Of a stretch of DNA of 64,000 bases, positions 33,201 to 44,726 are shown piece after piece. The notes beneath the pieces were generated by a model. The model saw only the letters and a list, made by a program, of their open reading frames with translations. It was not told where the DNA came from and searched no databases. Made by a program: the position numbers and the translations under genes. The stretch lies in assembly GCA_959347315.1 (NCBI GenBank), contig OY365806.1:38878903-38942902 (forward strand). The letters run 5' to 3'. The stretch is from Bimastos eiseni (taxonomy: Eukaryota > Annelida > Clitellata > Crassiclitellata > Lumbricidae). Positions within the stretch are counted from its first letter, which is position 1, and every line of letters starts with the position of its first letter.

Positions 33201-34286
33201 ACCCTAGAGCCAACTTAACACAGTGCAATAAAAATCGCTTTGTCACAAATTATGTAAAGGTTTCGAAATTTTGGCCTTAATTCTGGCATACTAGTTGGAT
33301 CATTCGCAACACCGGTACGGCTGGAGATCGGACCAGTGTTGACAGAGAGCGCGACGAGAACGTTCCCCATATAGGTCATAGTCAGTCGTGAGATATACTC
33401 TAAATCATAGGCAATAGCGGTCATTAAGCATCATCTAACTCATAGGCGACAGAGGTCTGCGGTTGAGAAATTTTGCTACCTGAAGAGGAGGGTGAAGACG
33501 AAAACGAAATGCAGGAGGAAGAGTAGGAAGAGTAAGATGGAGAGAAATGGCTGCAGGAGGAGAAGCAAAAATTAGGAGCAGGAGAGGAAGAGGTGAAATA
33601 GGAGAAATCTAAAGGAGGATCAGCATCAGGAGTAGGAGGAAAAGGAGGAAAACAATTACAGAGGAAAACGTGCATTGGCGAAAAAAAATTGGCGAAAAAT
33701 TGATGGCGAAAAAGTGTCGGTCACCATACTGCCATAGACATGCTCCAGAAGGCAGTGCATCATTGTCTAGTGTAATGCAGGTGAGTCATGTCTTTATGGC
33801 TTCGTGATAGCCGACGACAGATGATGCAAGCGTATTGGTAACAAGAAAAGTTTTAAAATGTTTGCAAATGAGTAGATGAAATACTAAGCGCATAATCTAT
33901 CAACAACGCACATTCTCTCACGTTACCTTCTTGGCCACCCAATCAGCGGTGCACATTCTATCACGTTACCTTCTTTTCGCGATGATTCATGACGTCACGC
34001 ACTGCAAGAATCTACCCGCAGTACTTGATCGACCCAGCGTGACGTCATGGGCGTATTTATAGATCGCGACGTAAACGACGGTTATTTTCCCGTGGTATCG
34101 TTAACCGATCACCCGTGACCAGCCAAGCATGACCGTGCACACAAGAACGTAGGCCGAGACGTAAACATTGGATTTTTTTTCCTATGGGTTCGATGCCGTA
34201 ACTTATGACCTTATGACGTCATATGACCTTTGACCTCACAAAATTTGATTTTCTTGTCGTGTAAAGATATGAAGTTCGCATATAAA
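30286..34286. other. Gene-free intron-like stretch with minor repeats
   Basis: No coding homology. Noted inside: a perfect 11-bp hairpin at 30549-30580, a duplicated ~50-bp segment near 30762-30880, a G/C-run repeat at about 31785-32090 with GGGGGCA motifs and a TTACACCCC end, and a purine-rich tract at 33475-33665. If the two host exons belong together this is intron. Confidence 0.5.
33475..33665. repeat. Purine-rich tract
   Basis: Mostly G and A on the plus strand with irregular GGAGGAAGAG-like units. The Ser/Pro-rich minus-strand frame at 33424-33675 follows from the composition. Confidence 0.7.
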
Positions 34287-34406
34287 ATGGACAGCTGTGA
34301 AAATATTTTCTTGACTGCATACAAAGAGATGGAAACCCATTGTAAAATGGACTACACGTCGAAGACTGTTAATGAATTACGAAATATTGCTTAACAGAGA
34401 GGTAAT
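34287..34406 (+). pseudogene. POLB: Element 3 polymerase N-terminal fragment
   Basis: It starts MDSCENIFLTAYKEMETH after CATATAAA; a second in-frame ATG at 34347 again follows TAAA. The SAP/Rho-N-like motif reads DYTSKTVNELRNIA and then meets a stop at 34392. It matches element 1 13547-13650 in layout. The rest of the polymerase is absent; the integrase tail of the opposite strand begins within 50 bp. Confidence 0.7.
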
Positions 34407-34450
34407 TATCAACAGTATTGACGATTAGTCATCACGTGTGTGTTGAGTTA

Positions 34451-35848
34451 TCACAATGTCGTCAAGTCTTCGTTATCGACCCAGGAATCAAACGAATCTG
34501 GGTAACCGAACCACTTAACCAGCGACTTGTTTCCGCGTTTCTTGATCATCTTTTCGACTCTAAATATTTCTTGCGTAGTCTTTTGAAGCTTATGTTCGTA
34601 GAACGAGCCCTGTATTTCTTTACCGTTATAATCAACAATCTTATAAGTTGGAGGATCCGTGTATTGAATTTAATAATTGTAAAGACTTCCTCAATCCATC
34701 TAATAGTATAGCCCATTTCAAAGGTTGTCTTTTTCTTCGTTGTTCTAACCTTTTCATCCAACAAGAATTTAGCTTTAATGGGTTCAGGCGTTTCGCGGCC
34801 GTAAAAATTCATCCAGACGACGTTTTAGATTTTTTTCTTACTCGCATTAGCAGGCATCATTCTAATGAAAGAATGTCTAATTTCGTTGTAACTGTTAACC
34901 ATTTCGTGTAACACGTCGATATATCTTCTTGTTGAATTAGCTGAAAAGTATTTAAAAATTTTATCTCATTGTTCTATTCCATCGTTCAACGACGCACGAT
35001 TTTTCTTCGTTCTCGGTCGAATACAATTCGATCAGTTTCTTAAGGTCTTTTTTATAAAATGCTTTACCTTTATCTACCCAAACTTTACCCGGTTTCTTTC
35101 CGCTGCTCGCGAGTATCTTAGCAAGCCCTTCAGCGTAGATTTTCCGCTCTTATCTTTTAACGGAGCGATCCAAATGTACTTGGAAAATACGTCTATTACG
35201 GTCAACAGGTACTTAACGCCATCGTTATCTTCGGCGAAAGACTGCATATCGACTAAATCGGCCGCCCAGATTAAATCGATGCCTCCAACGTACACCTTCC
35301 TTGTCGGAATTGGCTTACGAAATTCGCTTGTGTAATTCTTCGGCGAGTTAATCCGTCCATTTCAACGGAGACTTTTTTCTTGTTATTTTGAAGTTTTTTA
35401 AAATCCGAAACTCCTAACCCGAGATTCGATTTGGTAGCCAGGATAGGTTTGACTATAGTACGCTCGATTCGCTCTCGTACGCTAGGATTAGGAATGTTGT
35501 TTAATTCGTTTATCATGGCTTATCGGCGACATTCCTAGACGCTATGACGGAATACCGATCGTAAGCTAAATAAGCGGCGGTATCGACTCTATCAACTAGT
35601 TTCGACTAATCTGTAGAAGTTCCGTCGGGATTTAATCTCAAATCCAGTCTGGTTCCTGGTCCCGTAAACGATTGACCCGGAAGATGCATTTCACCTGGAA
35701 ATTTTACACACGGCGCACGGACCTCGGAGCATTGGACGTCCATTTTTGCTAAAGACGCTAGTTTCGGTTTGTGTCCTACATTTAACGCAGAACATTCTTT
35801 TTTAAATACAATGTCATTTATATTTAAAACAACTACGATGGAAGTCAA
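34451..35848 (-). pseudogene. INT: Element 3 phospholipase A2-integrase-chromodomain protein
   Basis: Order from the start (35848): a phospholipase A2-like domain with PGEMHLPGQSFTGPGTRLD (35606-35760), a linker absent from element 1 (ERIERTIVKPILATKSNLGL, 35400-35480), the integrase core with DLVDMQSF and LLTVIDVFSKY (35074-35295), a frameshifted second half with an Asp and Glu region, and a chromodomain ending near 34451. In this copy the HD dyad of the phospholipase is damaged. Stops and shifts occur at each junction, but the linker shows that phospholipase and integrase were one continuous product. Confidence 0.8.
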
Positions 35849-36583
35849 AGATTTATCGTGAAACGATTCGTTATCGAAAAGATTTAATAATCCTCTGTTA
35901 CCGAGAAATATAAGAGGACTTTCGTAGAAAAATCTGGATGTGGTAAGACGACTCTGCTGCTTAATTTACTTCTTAGACCCGGATGGTTAGACTACGATAA
36001 CCTACAAGTATTCGGAAGATCTCTCTTTCAACCAGAGTATAACATTCTCAAGAAGGTATTCGGAAAAAAAACCCAAAAGAACCGATCATCCAATTATTCG
36101 GTTGTCAAGACCAGATCATGAGACACAGCGTCTCTCCGGCATGCATCGTTGAGGAAATGGCTAAACAATTAGATAAAAAATTCGATATGGATTGTAAATT
36201 CTTCGCATCGTCAGAAGATCCGAGAGAGTTGAATCGATTTTCGACGATTTACAGTTAGAAAAACAAAATAAATGCAAGACGTATTACATTGGAGGAAGGC
36301 ACAGTTACGTGGATTGTTTTTACCTTGCACAGAACTATTTCAAACTGCCTAGACAGACGATCAGAGAGAATGCAAAATTTATCTGTTTGTTTCCTCAAGA
36401 CCTGAAAAATATTAATCACATCTACCACGATCACGTGAGTACGGACATGCCTAAAGAGGAGTATAAAAAACCATGCGAGACAGTGTGGAAACTTCCTCAC
36501 GAATTTGTAGTGATTAATAAAACGAGTGAAAAGAACAAGGGATAGTAGAGATGCGGTTTCGACGAATTTTACATTTCCTCATA
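35838..36583 (+). pseudogene. ATP: Element 3 packaging ATPase, broken
   Basis: It starts MEVKDLS at 35838, overlapping by 11 bp the start of the divergent phospholipase-integrase gene. The P-loop is preserved as KSGCGKTTLLLNLLLRPGWL (about 35930-35990). The C-terminal half is open at 36309-36545 (YLAQNYFKLPRQTIRENAKF, FPQDLKNINHIYHDHVSTDM) and ends CGFDEFYISS. Frameshifts near 36060 and 36240 break it. Confidence 0.8.
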
Positions 36584-36599
36584 AATGATTAAAAATAGA

Positions 36600-37372
36600 G
36601 TATAATAAAAGCAACGGAATCTCTTCTTCAAAAGATCGTTGACAATATGGAAAGGACGGTTCGTAACACGGAGCAAAAGTCGTCGTTTTAAATTTTGTTG
36701 AGCGAAAATAGTACGCGAACAAGAACTCGATTCAATCCGTGGATCGAGCTCAACAAAAACAGATATTATGAAATGGCTTTAGTCAATCTCGAAACGTACT
36801 ACTCTTGGTTTAATATCGACGCGACGAACATCAATTTAAGATAGTCTCCGGATGGTGGCAAGACGTGGTTTAATTTGGACGTTCCAGAAGGCCGCTACGA
36901 AATCACGGATATAAACGAATACGTGCAGAGAGTGATGATCGAAGATGGACATTACAACATTCAAAGCGATAGTCACACTATCGGGTTGGAAGCTAACAAC
37001 AATACGCTAAAGACTGTTTTGTACGTAGCTGGAAATTAAGTGGTCGATATTTCGACTGCGAACTCTATAGGAACGATTCTTGGGTTCAATAGCCAAAGAT
37101 ACACGTCGGATTACAAAGAATCGAAGAATTTGGTCCATGTAATGAGTATTGCGAGTTTATGGAAAGCGAGCGATATCATCGGAGTCTCGTATACGAATGG
37201 AACGACTGAAAACGCTATTTATTCCTGTTTCCCGAACGTAGGACCCGGGTACAAGGTCAAGGTCGTCGAAGCACCGACAACGATTTCATCGATGGAAAAG
37301 ACGCTCACAGATCAAAATGCAAAACTGATTAACCTAAGGAGAAGAGGAGTTATCTGTAAGGTTTCATATCAG
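36600..37372 (+). pseudogene. Element 3 penton-like protein, broken
   Basis: Homologous to 23745-24497. The normal start is lost; sequence is recognisable from TESLLQKIVDN. In-frame stops interrupt it near 36690, 36842 and 37038. The final part (37040-37414) is open with FNSQRYTSDYKESKNLVHVM and CFPNVGPGYKV. It has the same position next to the ATPase as in elements 1 and 4. Confidence 0.65.
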
Positions 37373-37415
37373 AGAGGCGTGAGAACATTAAAAGTTTCTA
37401 TGTGTTGTATGTAAA

Positions 37416-37665
37416 ATGAGTCGATACGTAAACGTTAATATTTAAAAGGGGCAAAAGGATACACTTAAAAGATCGCTTCGATGGAGCGGGAATATTCGAC
37501 ACGATAACCGAATTTTTTTAAAGAATGTTCCCATCTGATTCGGCTAAGCGGATTGCATCGTCCGCGTTAAACGCTGGAAGGATGCCGCGAAAGAGATCGG
37601 TAAGCAGGGAATATCGACTGCGATTGACGTCGGTAAGACTGCAACCATCGATGAAAATTGTTTAA
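37416..37665 (+). pseudogene. Element 3 pX start fused by deletion to the small capsid-block gene
   Basis: It begins MSRYVNVNI after GTAAA, then a stop. By about 37575 the sequence matches the small protein of element 1 (DAAKEIGKQGISTAIDVGKT). The pX tail and the genes in between in element 4 are deleted. Confidence 0.55.
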
Positions 37666-37691
37666 AAATAATATCCTATCTTTTTAAAAAC

Positions 37692-38963
37692 ATGCAATCG
37701 GATATTCTAAGATTTACCGACGTTCCCTTAGCGGACGAGGGAATCGAGAGATAAGAATGACACGAATACGAGCCGGTAGCGAGAGCGAATCTAAACAGCG
37801 CCGGCGAGATTCGCTTAAACATCGAACTTCAAGATCTGTTTGTCCATCTATCCGAGTCGTACCTGTTATTCGAAGGTAGGCTGACGAAAGCTGACGGAAC
37901 CGCGTACGTCAATGACGACGCCTTAGCCATCACCAATAGCGGACTCGTGCACCTATTCAACAAGATATCGTAGGCCCTTTCGAGTCAAGACATCGAAACA
38001 GTTTATCATCCAGGACAAGCCACGACGATGCAGGGTTTACTTAAATATTCTAACGACTTTGCTCTCGCGCAAGGCCTTAGCCAACTGTTGACAAAAGATA
38101 CCACGGCAACTGCCGCTATAGCGAATAACTCGGATCTCGCGGTCATGCAAGCGTTTCTCATTAGGAAACCGACGGCTAAAGGCACCATCAGTTTCGTCGT
38201 GCCTCTTAAGCACATTTTTGGATTCTGCGAAGATTACGATAAGGTCATCTACGGTATGCAACAGATATCAACGCTAGTTCGCAAATCCGATGACGATGCT
38301 ATTTAAAGAGCTAACGGAGTATATGCCGGAAAAGTAAACATCGTTAAGATCTCATGGTTTATGCCGCACGTGACTCCGTCGGATATGGAAAGAATGCAAC
38401 TGTATAAAACGATCGACGGTGCCCGTAGCCTATCGCGCCCATCAATGTGAAACCATATCGCTTACTCAAACGGCCACATTCAGTTGACGTCCAGGCATTA
38501 AGACGGCTTCTGAAAAACCGAGATATATCATCGTCGGATTTCAGACGAATCTGAGCGGCGATCACGTAGCCAATCGATCGATTCTCGATCATTGCGATCT
38601 CAAAAACATGTACGTGATGATGAACCAGAAAGGATATCCGGGTTCGACTACAACCTCTCGTTCCTGAATCAACAGTTTTCGGGAGCGCACAGAAAGATGG
38701 CGACGTTTAGCGAGAAATTCTATGGAATGGATCAACTCGTTACTCAGAGCAATATAACACCGGCCGAACATAAAGATCTTTTCCCGCTGTTCGTTTTCGA
38801 TGTGAGCAACCAATTGGAGCGGTTAGAGTCATCGGTCGTCGATATCCAGTTCAAGGCTACTTTCAATGCCACTGTCCCTGCTGGAACGCAGGTTAACGTC
38901 GTCATTTCGGATAAACTGTTAAACTTCCAATCCGATGGACAGAAAATGAACGTGGTGTTTTAA
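37692..38963 (+). pseudogene. MCP: Element 3 major-capsid-like protein, broken
   Basis: It starts MQSDILRFTD after TTTTTAAAAAC. It is recognisable along its length: 38028-38306 is open with TISFVVPLKHIFGFCEDYDK; 38592-38963 is open with FYGMDQLVTQSNITPAEHKD and ends VVISDKLLNFQSDGQKMNVV. Stops near 37753, 37970 and 38304 and frameshifts at 38415-38590 break it. Divergence from element 1 is greater than that of element 4. Confidence 0.7.
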
Positions 38964-39016
38964 CAAAACTCTCTGGCGTGAAGAAGGAAATTGACGAAAA
39001 TGGTTTATTACAAAAT

Positions 39017-39400
39017 ATGAAACTCTCAGAACTGAAATCGTTAATGAAACAACATAAAATCGTGGGCGCACCCTGCTTGAAGAAGCCCGAAATGATCGCA
39101 GTTCTCGTTGAAAATCGACATCTACCCGAAGAAGAACTAACGGCAGAGAAGAAGAATGAGCTCGAAGAGGCGGATACGGATGATAAAAGCGAAAAATACT
39201 CCTATGTTCAAGGAATCCGTAACAATCCGATTCGCGTAGAAACCTTAGACAAAGGCACTAACGAAGTTGTTGCGTACCCATCGATGTACAAAGCGACTAG
39301 AGCGCATAAGATGAGCGCAAAAACGATGAGAGGCGCACAACGGGAAAGTATGGAGAAAAAGATACGAGAGCAAGATACAACGGTACCGAAAATCTGTTAT
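39017..39400 (+). pseudogene. Element 3 SAP/NUMOD-like DNA-binding protein
   Basis: It starts MKLSELKSLMKQHKI, with the SAP-like segment, an acidic Lys/Glu linker, and NNPIRVETLDKGTNEVVAYP for the NUMOD1-like part. The frame runs on past the normal end into a fragment of the next small gene (ATLEEDVVYTVK near 39470). It follows the capsid gene by 53 bp, as in elements 1 and 4. Confidence 0.55.
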
Positions 39401-39544
39401 TGGTTTTCCGATCGGCGTCATAAGTTTATTCTAGCTATACATAAAAGTGAGCACTCGCAAATAATTGGAATTTGCAACTTTAGAAGAAGACGTCGTTTAC
39501 ACGGTTAAATCACGACCCTCGCGCGTGCTACACTGTATCATAGA

Positions 39545-40630
39545 ATCCGCCATCAATTCTGTCGGTATTTTTGTTCCTTCCTCTCAATCCGATCTTTCAG
39601 ATTCTCACAGCCGTTGGGCACGTAATTTCAAGAAAGGCGTTTCTGTAACCGACAGCCACCCATTCTCCTTTGTCTCTGAAGGCATTAAGCGCCTTGTTTG
39701 AATTGGGCTCGAAACAAGCGATCGTTTCGAAACCGAAATTACTCGTGTTGGACGTTAATCTCGGTACGCAACCGATGTCAAATTTTTTTCCTTCGTGCTC
39801 ATCGGGAAGAGTCGGAATTAACTGTGTCATCCCAATGCCGAGGTACTCCGCAGTGAAAATCGTAGAAACGAACTCGAATCTCCGGAACCTATAATTAGCG
39901 GAAGGCGGAAATAGCATTTTGAACAACTATCCATAGCGGCGATCTTGATGTTTAACGTTTCGAACTGTGGTAAATTCGATTCCATCAATACTGGCTAGAA
40001 CTGTGCACTCCTGAATGGATCTGTTTACTGGTAACTTGGGAATGATATAAAACCCAGACATAGACAAGGGAACTGGATATTTCATCTGGATCCAAACATT
40101 AATTTATAATACTCCATCGTCCAAAATATTTTCTGGTGTATCGACGATCCAACACCGTGGATCAGAACTAACGTTTTGAAACGCTCTCCAAGGCTCGAAT
40201 TCAAACCCTCCAGCGATGCGATGTTCGCTGGAACTGACCACGAAATAAAACCCATCGATTTCGTTCGAAGTCATGGTGTAGGAGTCGCGGTCACGTGACG
40301 TATAGCGATTAGCTCGTCGACGTATCTCTTATTAACCAGCTGGTTATCGCTAGTCGGGGAAGCGTTGTTAGTCGTTCTCTCATCGTTAACTAGAGCAGTA
40401 AGTCGAGTCCAACTCACAGCCTCGTCGCCTTTACTCGGCCAATCGGCGGCAGCGCCTTACGGAGGAGGATACGTTGTCGGTAAACCTTTAATCGAATTAC
40501 CGTGCATGTTTAAATCTCTGTCCATTGCGTTCGTACCATCTCGTCTTAGAAATGTATTAGTCGCCTCCGCTTGAGAAACCACTCTTGGCGTAGATTCCGC
40601 ATCCGTTCGCACAAATTTATTGACTGGCAT
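39545..40630 (-). pseudogene. Element 3 spike/fibre-like protein, broken
   Basis: It starts with MPVNKF-type sequence at 40630 after TATTAAAACAAAC. It is recognisable by RRDGTNAMD in the shaft part and, at 39597-39926, by the end of the first discoidin-like domain and the start of the second (LTSNTSNFGFETIACFEPNS). Multiple stops interrupt it. The end of the second domain is missing, and the conserved MIVTH-type gene that should follow is deleted. Confidence 0.6.
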
Positions 40631-40670
40631 GTTTGTTTTAATATACGATCATATTTATTTAAAAAAAAAC

Positions 40671-41108
40671 TCAACGCAGGTCGTTTACCACTTGTTGAAA
40701 ATAGCAACCGTCATTCATCGTACGCTTTAACACGCACAAACACAAATGTCCGCAAAACACTTCGCCATCGGGCTGTATTCGATCGCTGTTGTAAAGCACG
40801 GGCCTACGTAAATACCGCAGTAGCTCGTTTGGCGGACATAACCCGTCACTATCGAAACATATTTTGTCGTTGACACGTTTGATCCAATACGTCAAATGAG
40901 TTCCTTTCCAACTGGAATCATCAAGATTAAGGATACCGCACTCGTTCTCTCCCTGTAGTCTCTTTGGCAACTCGTCCCACAAGAAGACGCCTCTAAAATG
41001 ACGAACCTTTAATCGCTTCGCAGCATCGATCAGCTGTACGTTCGACAAGGGGATATTTGATAACGTCACACCGCAAACATCGATATTTTTGTTACTGTTA
41101 AAACTCAT
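40671..41108 (-). CDS. PRO: Element 3 adenain-like cysteine protease, open
   Basis: A 145-residue frame; start chosen at 41108, where TATAAA abuts ATG, rather than eight codons upstream. Active-site positions: His in WKGTHLTYW, acidic in CFDSDG, Cys in FCGHLC. NECGILNLDDSSWKG and RPVLYNSDRIQPDGEVFCGH match the other copies. It is intact, whereas every other gene in element 3 is broken. Sequence divergence from the element 1 and 4 proteases is large, so it does not share their near-identical tract. The polymerase end expected just upstream is absent. Confidence 0.85.
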   Translation of the reverse strand: MSFNSNKNIDVCGVTLSNIPLSNVQLIDAAKRLKVRHFRGVFLWDELPKRLQGENECGILNLDDSSWKGTHLTYWIKRVNDKICFDSDGLCPPNELLRYLRRPVLYNSDRIQPDGEVFCGHLCLCVLKRTMNDGCYFQQVVNDLR

Positions 41109-42794
41109 TTTATATTTAGCGGATCTTTTCATTATGAGCGCAGCGATTAATGACCGTATGCCTTATGCCCGAGTTAGCCGAAGTGTTGTTCGAAAGCGAT
41201 GCGATGAAGGTGTATTGGCACCAGTTGCGGTGAGTTAGGATAGGCGTGCTTTTACTCAGGAATCTGCCATAAAAGATTAGAAACTCTGTGGTGTCTTCGT
41301 TAAGTCGTCGATTGAAGGCGGTACTTATCGGTTAAGTTTGAGTCAGATATCGGTAAGACTCTTTGCCAAAAAGCGGGAGCCGGACCCGTACTCGACGCCA
41401 TCTTGGATCTTTGAAAAAAGGTTCCCGGAACGGACAGTCCCCTCGTGCGTGCAGCTAGGGAACTAGAACTAAGAACAACAACAACCGGAGTTGCGGCACG
41501 TGACAGTGACGAGCGCTGCTAACCTTTTCACTGAGAAATTGCTAATATGGAGAAACGATCTCAGGGAACCAGCCTTAACTGGTCCACTCCCATGTTGGCT
41601 GACTATTATTTGACGCTAAGCATAGATCAGGATGTCAAATAATTTATTAGTGGCAGACCAGTAGGATTATTTTCCAGCAAGTGGCGAATCAGGGTTATGA
41701 AGGCGCCTCAGCAAAATGGGGATAGTGATCTGAGATGAGTTGGGTGTGCCAATTCTCATAAATGTTTTGAAAATTAAATCTTCAATTGTGCATTTATAGC
41801 ATGCATGCAGTTAAATTTGGCTTAAAAAATCTAAGTGTTGATTTGATTAGCATTACAAAAGTCCCGGAAACTCATTAGGGGGCCGTCAAAAAATGACGTC
41901 ACATGCCTAGGGGTAGGGGTCACTCATTGGTGACGATTTGTGACGAGAGCGAGGTGTCTAAGAAATGTGACATCACATCAGACACGAAAATGCTTGATTT
42001 TGTTTTAGACGTAAACTGAATTAAGCAAATTCCATTTAATTATCAGTAATAGTTTCCACAATTTAACAACAATTATGCTGATTGCATTCTTAATGTTGGA
42101 TTGTTAAGTAAATAGTAAATGCCGTTTTACTGTTGGGTTTTTGGAAGTGAGGCAGCCATTCTGTAACACACAAGTAGGAATCAATTATACCGTAAAAACA
42201 CATCAGGTCACAGAAAAATCGCTCCACGTTGACAACATGAAGTAATGTCTAGCCTACTCGCAAATGAAGTAAATGGCGAGAGTGTGGATAGATTAGACGG
42301 AGAAGAGCTGGGTCAGAGTGGCATATCTTTTGAAGAGGATGATGAGGTTCATGCTCCTCCTATTTATACCATGAAGGAGCATTTTGCTTTTTCACAGAGT
42401 TGCCCGTGGGTCCAATTTTCATGATCCGACCAACTTGAAATGAACCCGATCCGATCCGACTTCTGAAGTCAATAGTTTACCCGACCATCCCCGCCTTTAG
42501 TTCTTATTTTGCTAATATTTATCTTCACATACTAATGTCCTTAAAACGCAACATGGTCGGACTGCGTCAATGCATCATACATGTAGTATAATAATTTTTG
42601 ATATTTTAAGCTCGTAATTATTAAACGTCGCGAGAAAGATATCCATCGTTTTTCTATTTGGCCTAGATTTACTTTCTCATGCAAAGATTTCCAGATTTTA
42701 CACGGCCTATGAGAGTCCGGCAGGTGTGTGCCTCTGAAGATGCAAACGAGTTAATAGTATTATTATAATCTACTCTATTAATGATACATTCACA

Positions 42795-42990
42795 AAGTGG
42801 GTCGCACTGGCGTTGCGGTATCTTCTGTGCTTTTCAACTGAAGTGTCTCAGATTCGAACCCGCCTCGAGTCATTGCGTAGCGAACGGGGACAAGTTCTTC
42901 ACCCATGCATGGAATTGTCTGTGACGAAAGCAACTGCAAACCACCTCATACATGGGGACCGTGGTTTATGCGCTTATGCGATTTCGCATA
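42795..42990 (+). repeat. tRNA-derived SINE-like sequence
   Basis: GGTCGCACTGGCGTTGCGG resembles an A box and AGATTCGAACCCG, about 45 bp on, resembles a B box of RNA polymerase III promoters. Spacing suits a tRNA-like head. It lacks a clear tail. Confidence 0.4.
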
Positions 42991-43245
42991 TCTTCGCATA
43001 AATTGGCATAAATTGGCGGTTTTCGCATAATTTTTTTAATGGAAAGTTTTCGCAAATAACTGCATGAAGTTAAGAAATTTCGGTCAGTATCAACCATAAT
43101 TGGCTTATCCATGCTGTTAATAGCCTCTAGGGGCTATAGTTTACCGACCAGACGACGTAATTGTTGATGGCTGGGATCCGTGGTTTACGCGATTATGCGA
43201 TTTCACATATTTTCGCATAATTCACGAATTTTTTTCGCATAATCC
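42955..43245. repeat. Two copies of a palindromic TTATGCGATTTCGCATA repeat
   Basis: A ~50-bp segment beginning GACCGTGGTTTATGCG is repeated at about 43166 with few changes. Each contains nested GCGATTTCGC/TTATGCG...CGCATAA palindromes. Confidence 0.6.
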
Positions 43246-44726
43246 ACTCATTAAACTCATACCCTGGTAGAATAAAGCCAGGGAACCAGCCTTACGGTAG
43301 AGAACTCATCATATACACAATAAGAAGTGTTAGCCAGATTACTAACTATACTTTGCCGTCCTCTCTCAGCCACCTGTCTTTTTTCAACAAATCTGAGAGA
43401 ATGGAGAAGCAGTACTGAATGATTTCTAGCTATTGTTATCAAAGATTATTTTATAAATGTAGGCCTAATAATTATGTCAGAGTTTTTCATCTTGTGGAAT
43501 AAGTAATGAGTGTAATGAATATACTATCTCAAGTTTTCTTCCTTCTACTGATGGTTTAAAATATTTTTTTATTCATAATTTATTTTTGATTATTATAAGA
43601 AAATTTGCACATGCCATTCCTGTTTTTTACGCGGGTGAGAGCAGAGTTCTGTGACGTCATACTTGAGGGGTTATGACTTATGACGTTTGTGACGACGAAT
43701 GACGAGGGAGGTCAAAATTCGTCTACAATTTCTTGACGTCATTTATGACCCTAAAAATGACAAATTTTGAACGTTGATTCTCAAATTGCTCTGTCTTTAG
43801 CAATAACCAATGCTCCGCAGGAAGTGAAAACATCATTTCCGGGCCAGAAATGGCTCGCGGGTCGGCTCTTTGAAACTTCTGTCATAGATAATTAATCTTG
43901 AGCAGCTATAAAAAAGACAGGCAATGCACGTCATAAATATCAATTGTGTCAGTTCAGAAGCGTTCAATCGTGTGACAGCCGAGAGCAAATAAAAGGGTCT
44001 TTAGGAAACAAAGCGATGAAGATGGGACTCAACTAACATTTTATTACGGATTGAGGATGGTATGTCACTCCACATTGGAGGGCCCACGACGGAGAAGGTG
44101 TTGGGTCAAATCTAAGGATGGTGTATGAGCATTGAGCAATCTCAGATTTGCTTGCAACAATTGACTCCATATTAGAACATGACCGGAACAACATAGTATT
44201 GCGACTCATATTGACGAAGCAATTAGAAGTTTCGACTGATCATAATCATAATCTTTGAATTTTAAAAATCGCCACTAGAAAGTCAAACGTAGGGCACCAG
44301 TTATTTCACGGGCGCTCGCCTTGTAAACCACACAGAGAAAGTGTAGCCCTAATTATTTTAATAGGGGCATTTATATAGCGCTCTACATGAACATTTACTC
44401 GGGATCAAAAACAATGGTAATTGAAAAGACTGAAGAGACGCCAATAGCAACCAAAAACAAGGAAGAAGATATTGAACAATTAGAGTAATTTGTCTACGTA
44501 GAATGTGTAACATAAACGCATATGAGACAACACGGAAACTAGCTGAGAGCAGAGGCGTCTACACCATGCAGGCCTTGAAGTAAATGCTGCATCCTAGAAA
44601 TAGGGGGAGCAAAGTTGAGGATTTAGAGGGAAGAAAATTTGTTAAGACTTAGATTGCATCATTTTGCTCGTTTATTATTTGCAGTTGAGCCATTCTGTTA
44701 AATTCTACAGTATCACTGTGGCGTCT

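Larger units (their letters stand above)
34287..41115. mobile_element. Element 3: rearranged, divergent Polinton-like element
   Basis: It holds a polymerase N-terminus (+) directly followed by the integrase tail (-), then ATPase, penton-like, pX, capsid and SAP genes on plus, and spike and protease on minus. Relative to element 1 the whole block from protease to integrase is inverted with respect to the polymerase start, and nearly all the polymerase is gone. Codons are richer in C/G at third positions than in elements 1 and 4, so it is a distinct lineage. No terminal repeats like those of element 1 were found at either side. Confidence 0.85.

Noticed and set aside
33424..33675. Ser/Pro-rich open frame
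   Set aside because: It is a product of the purine-rich tract at 33475-33665.
37974..38261. Minus-strand frames overlapping the capsid-like gene of element 3
   Set aside because: The plus strand carries the conserved capsid motifs; these are shadows.
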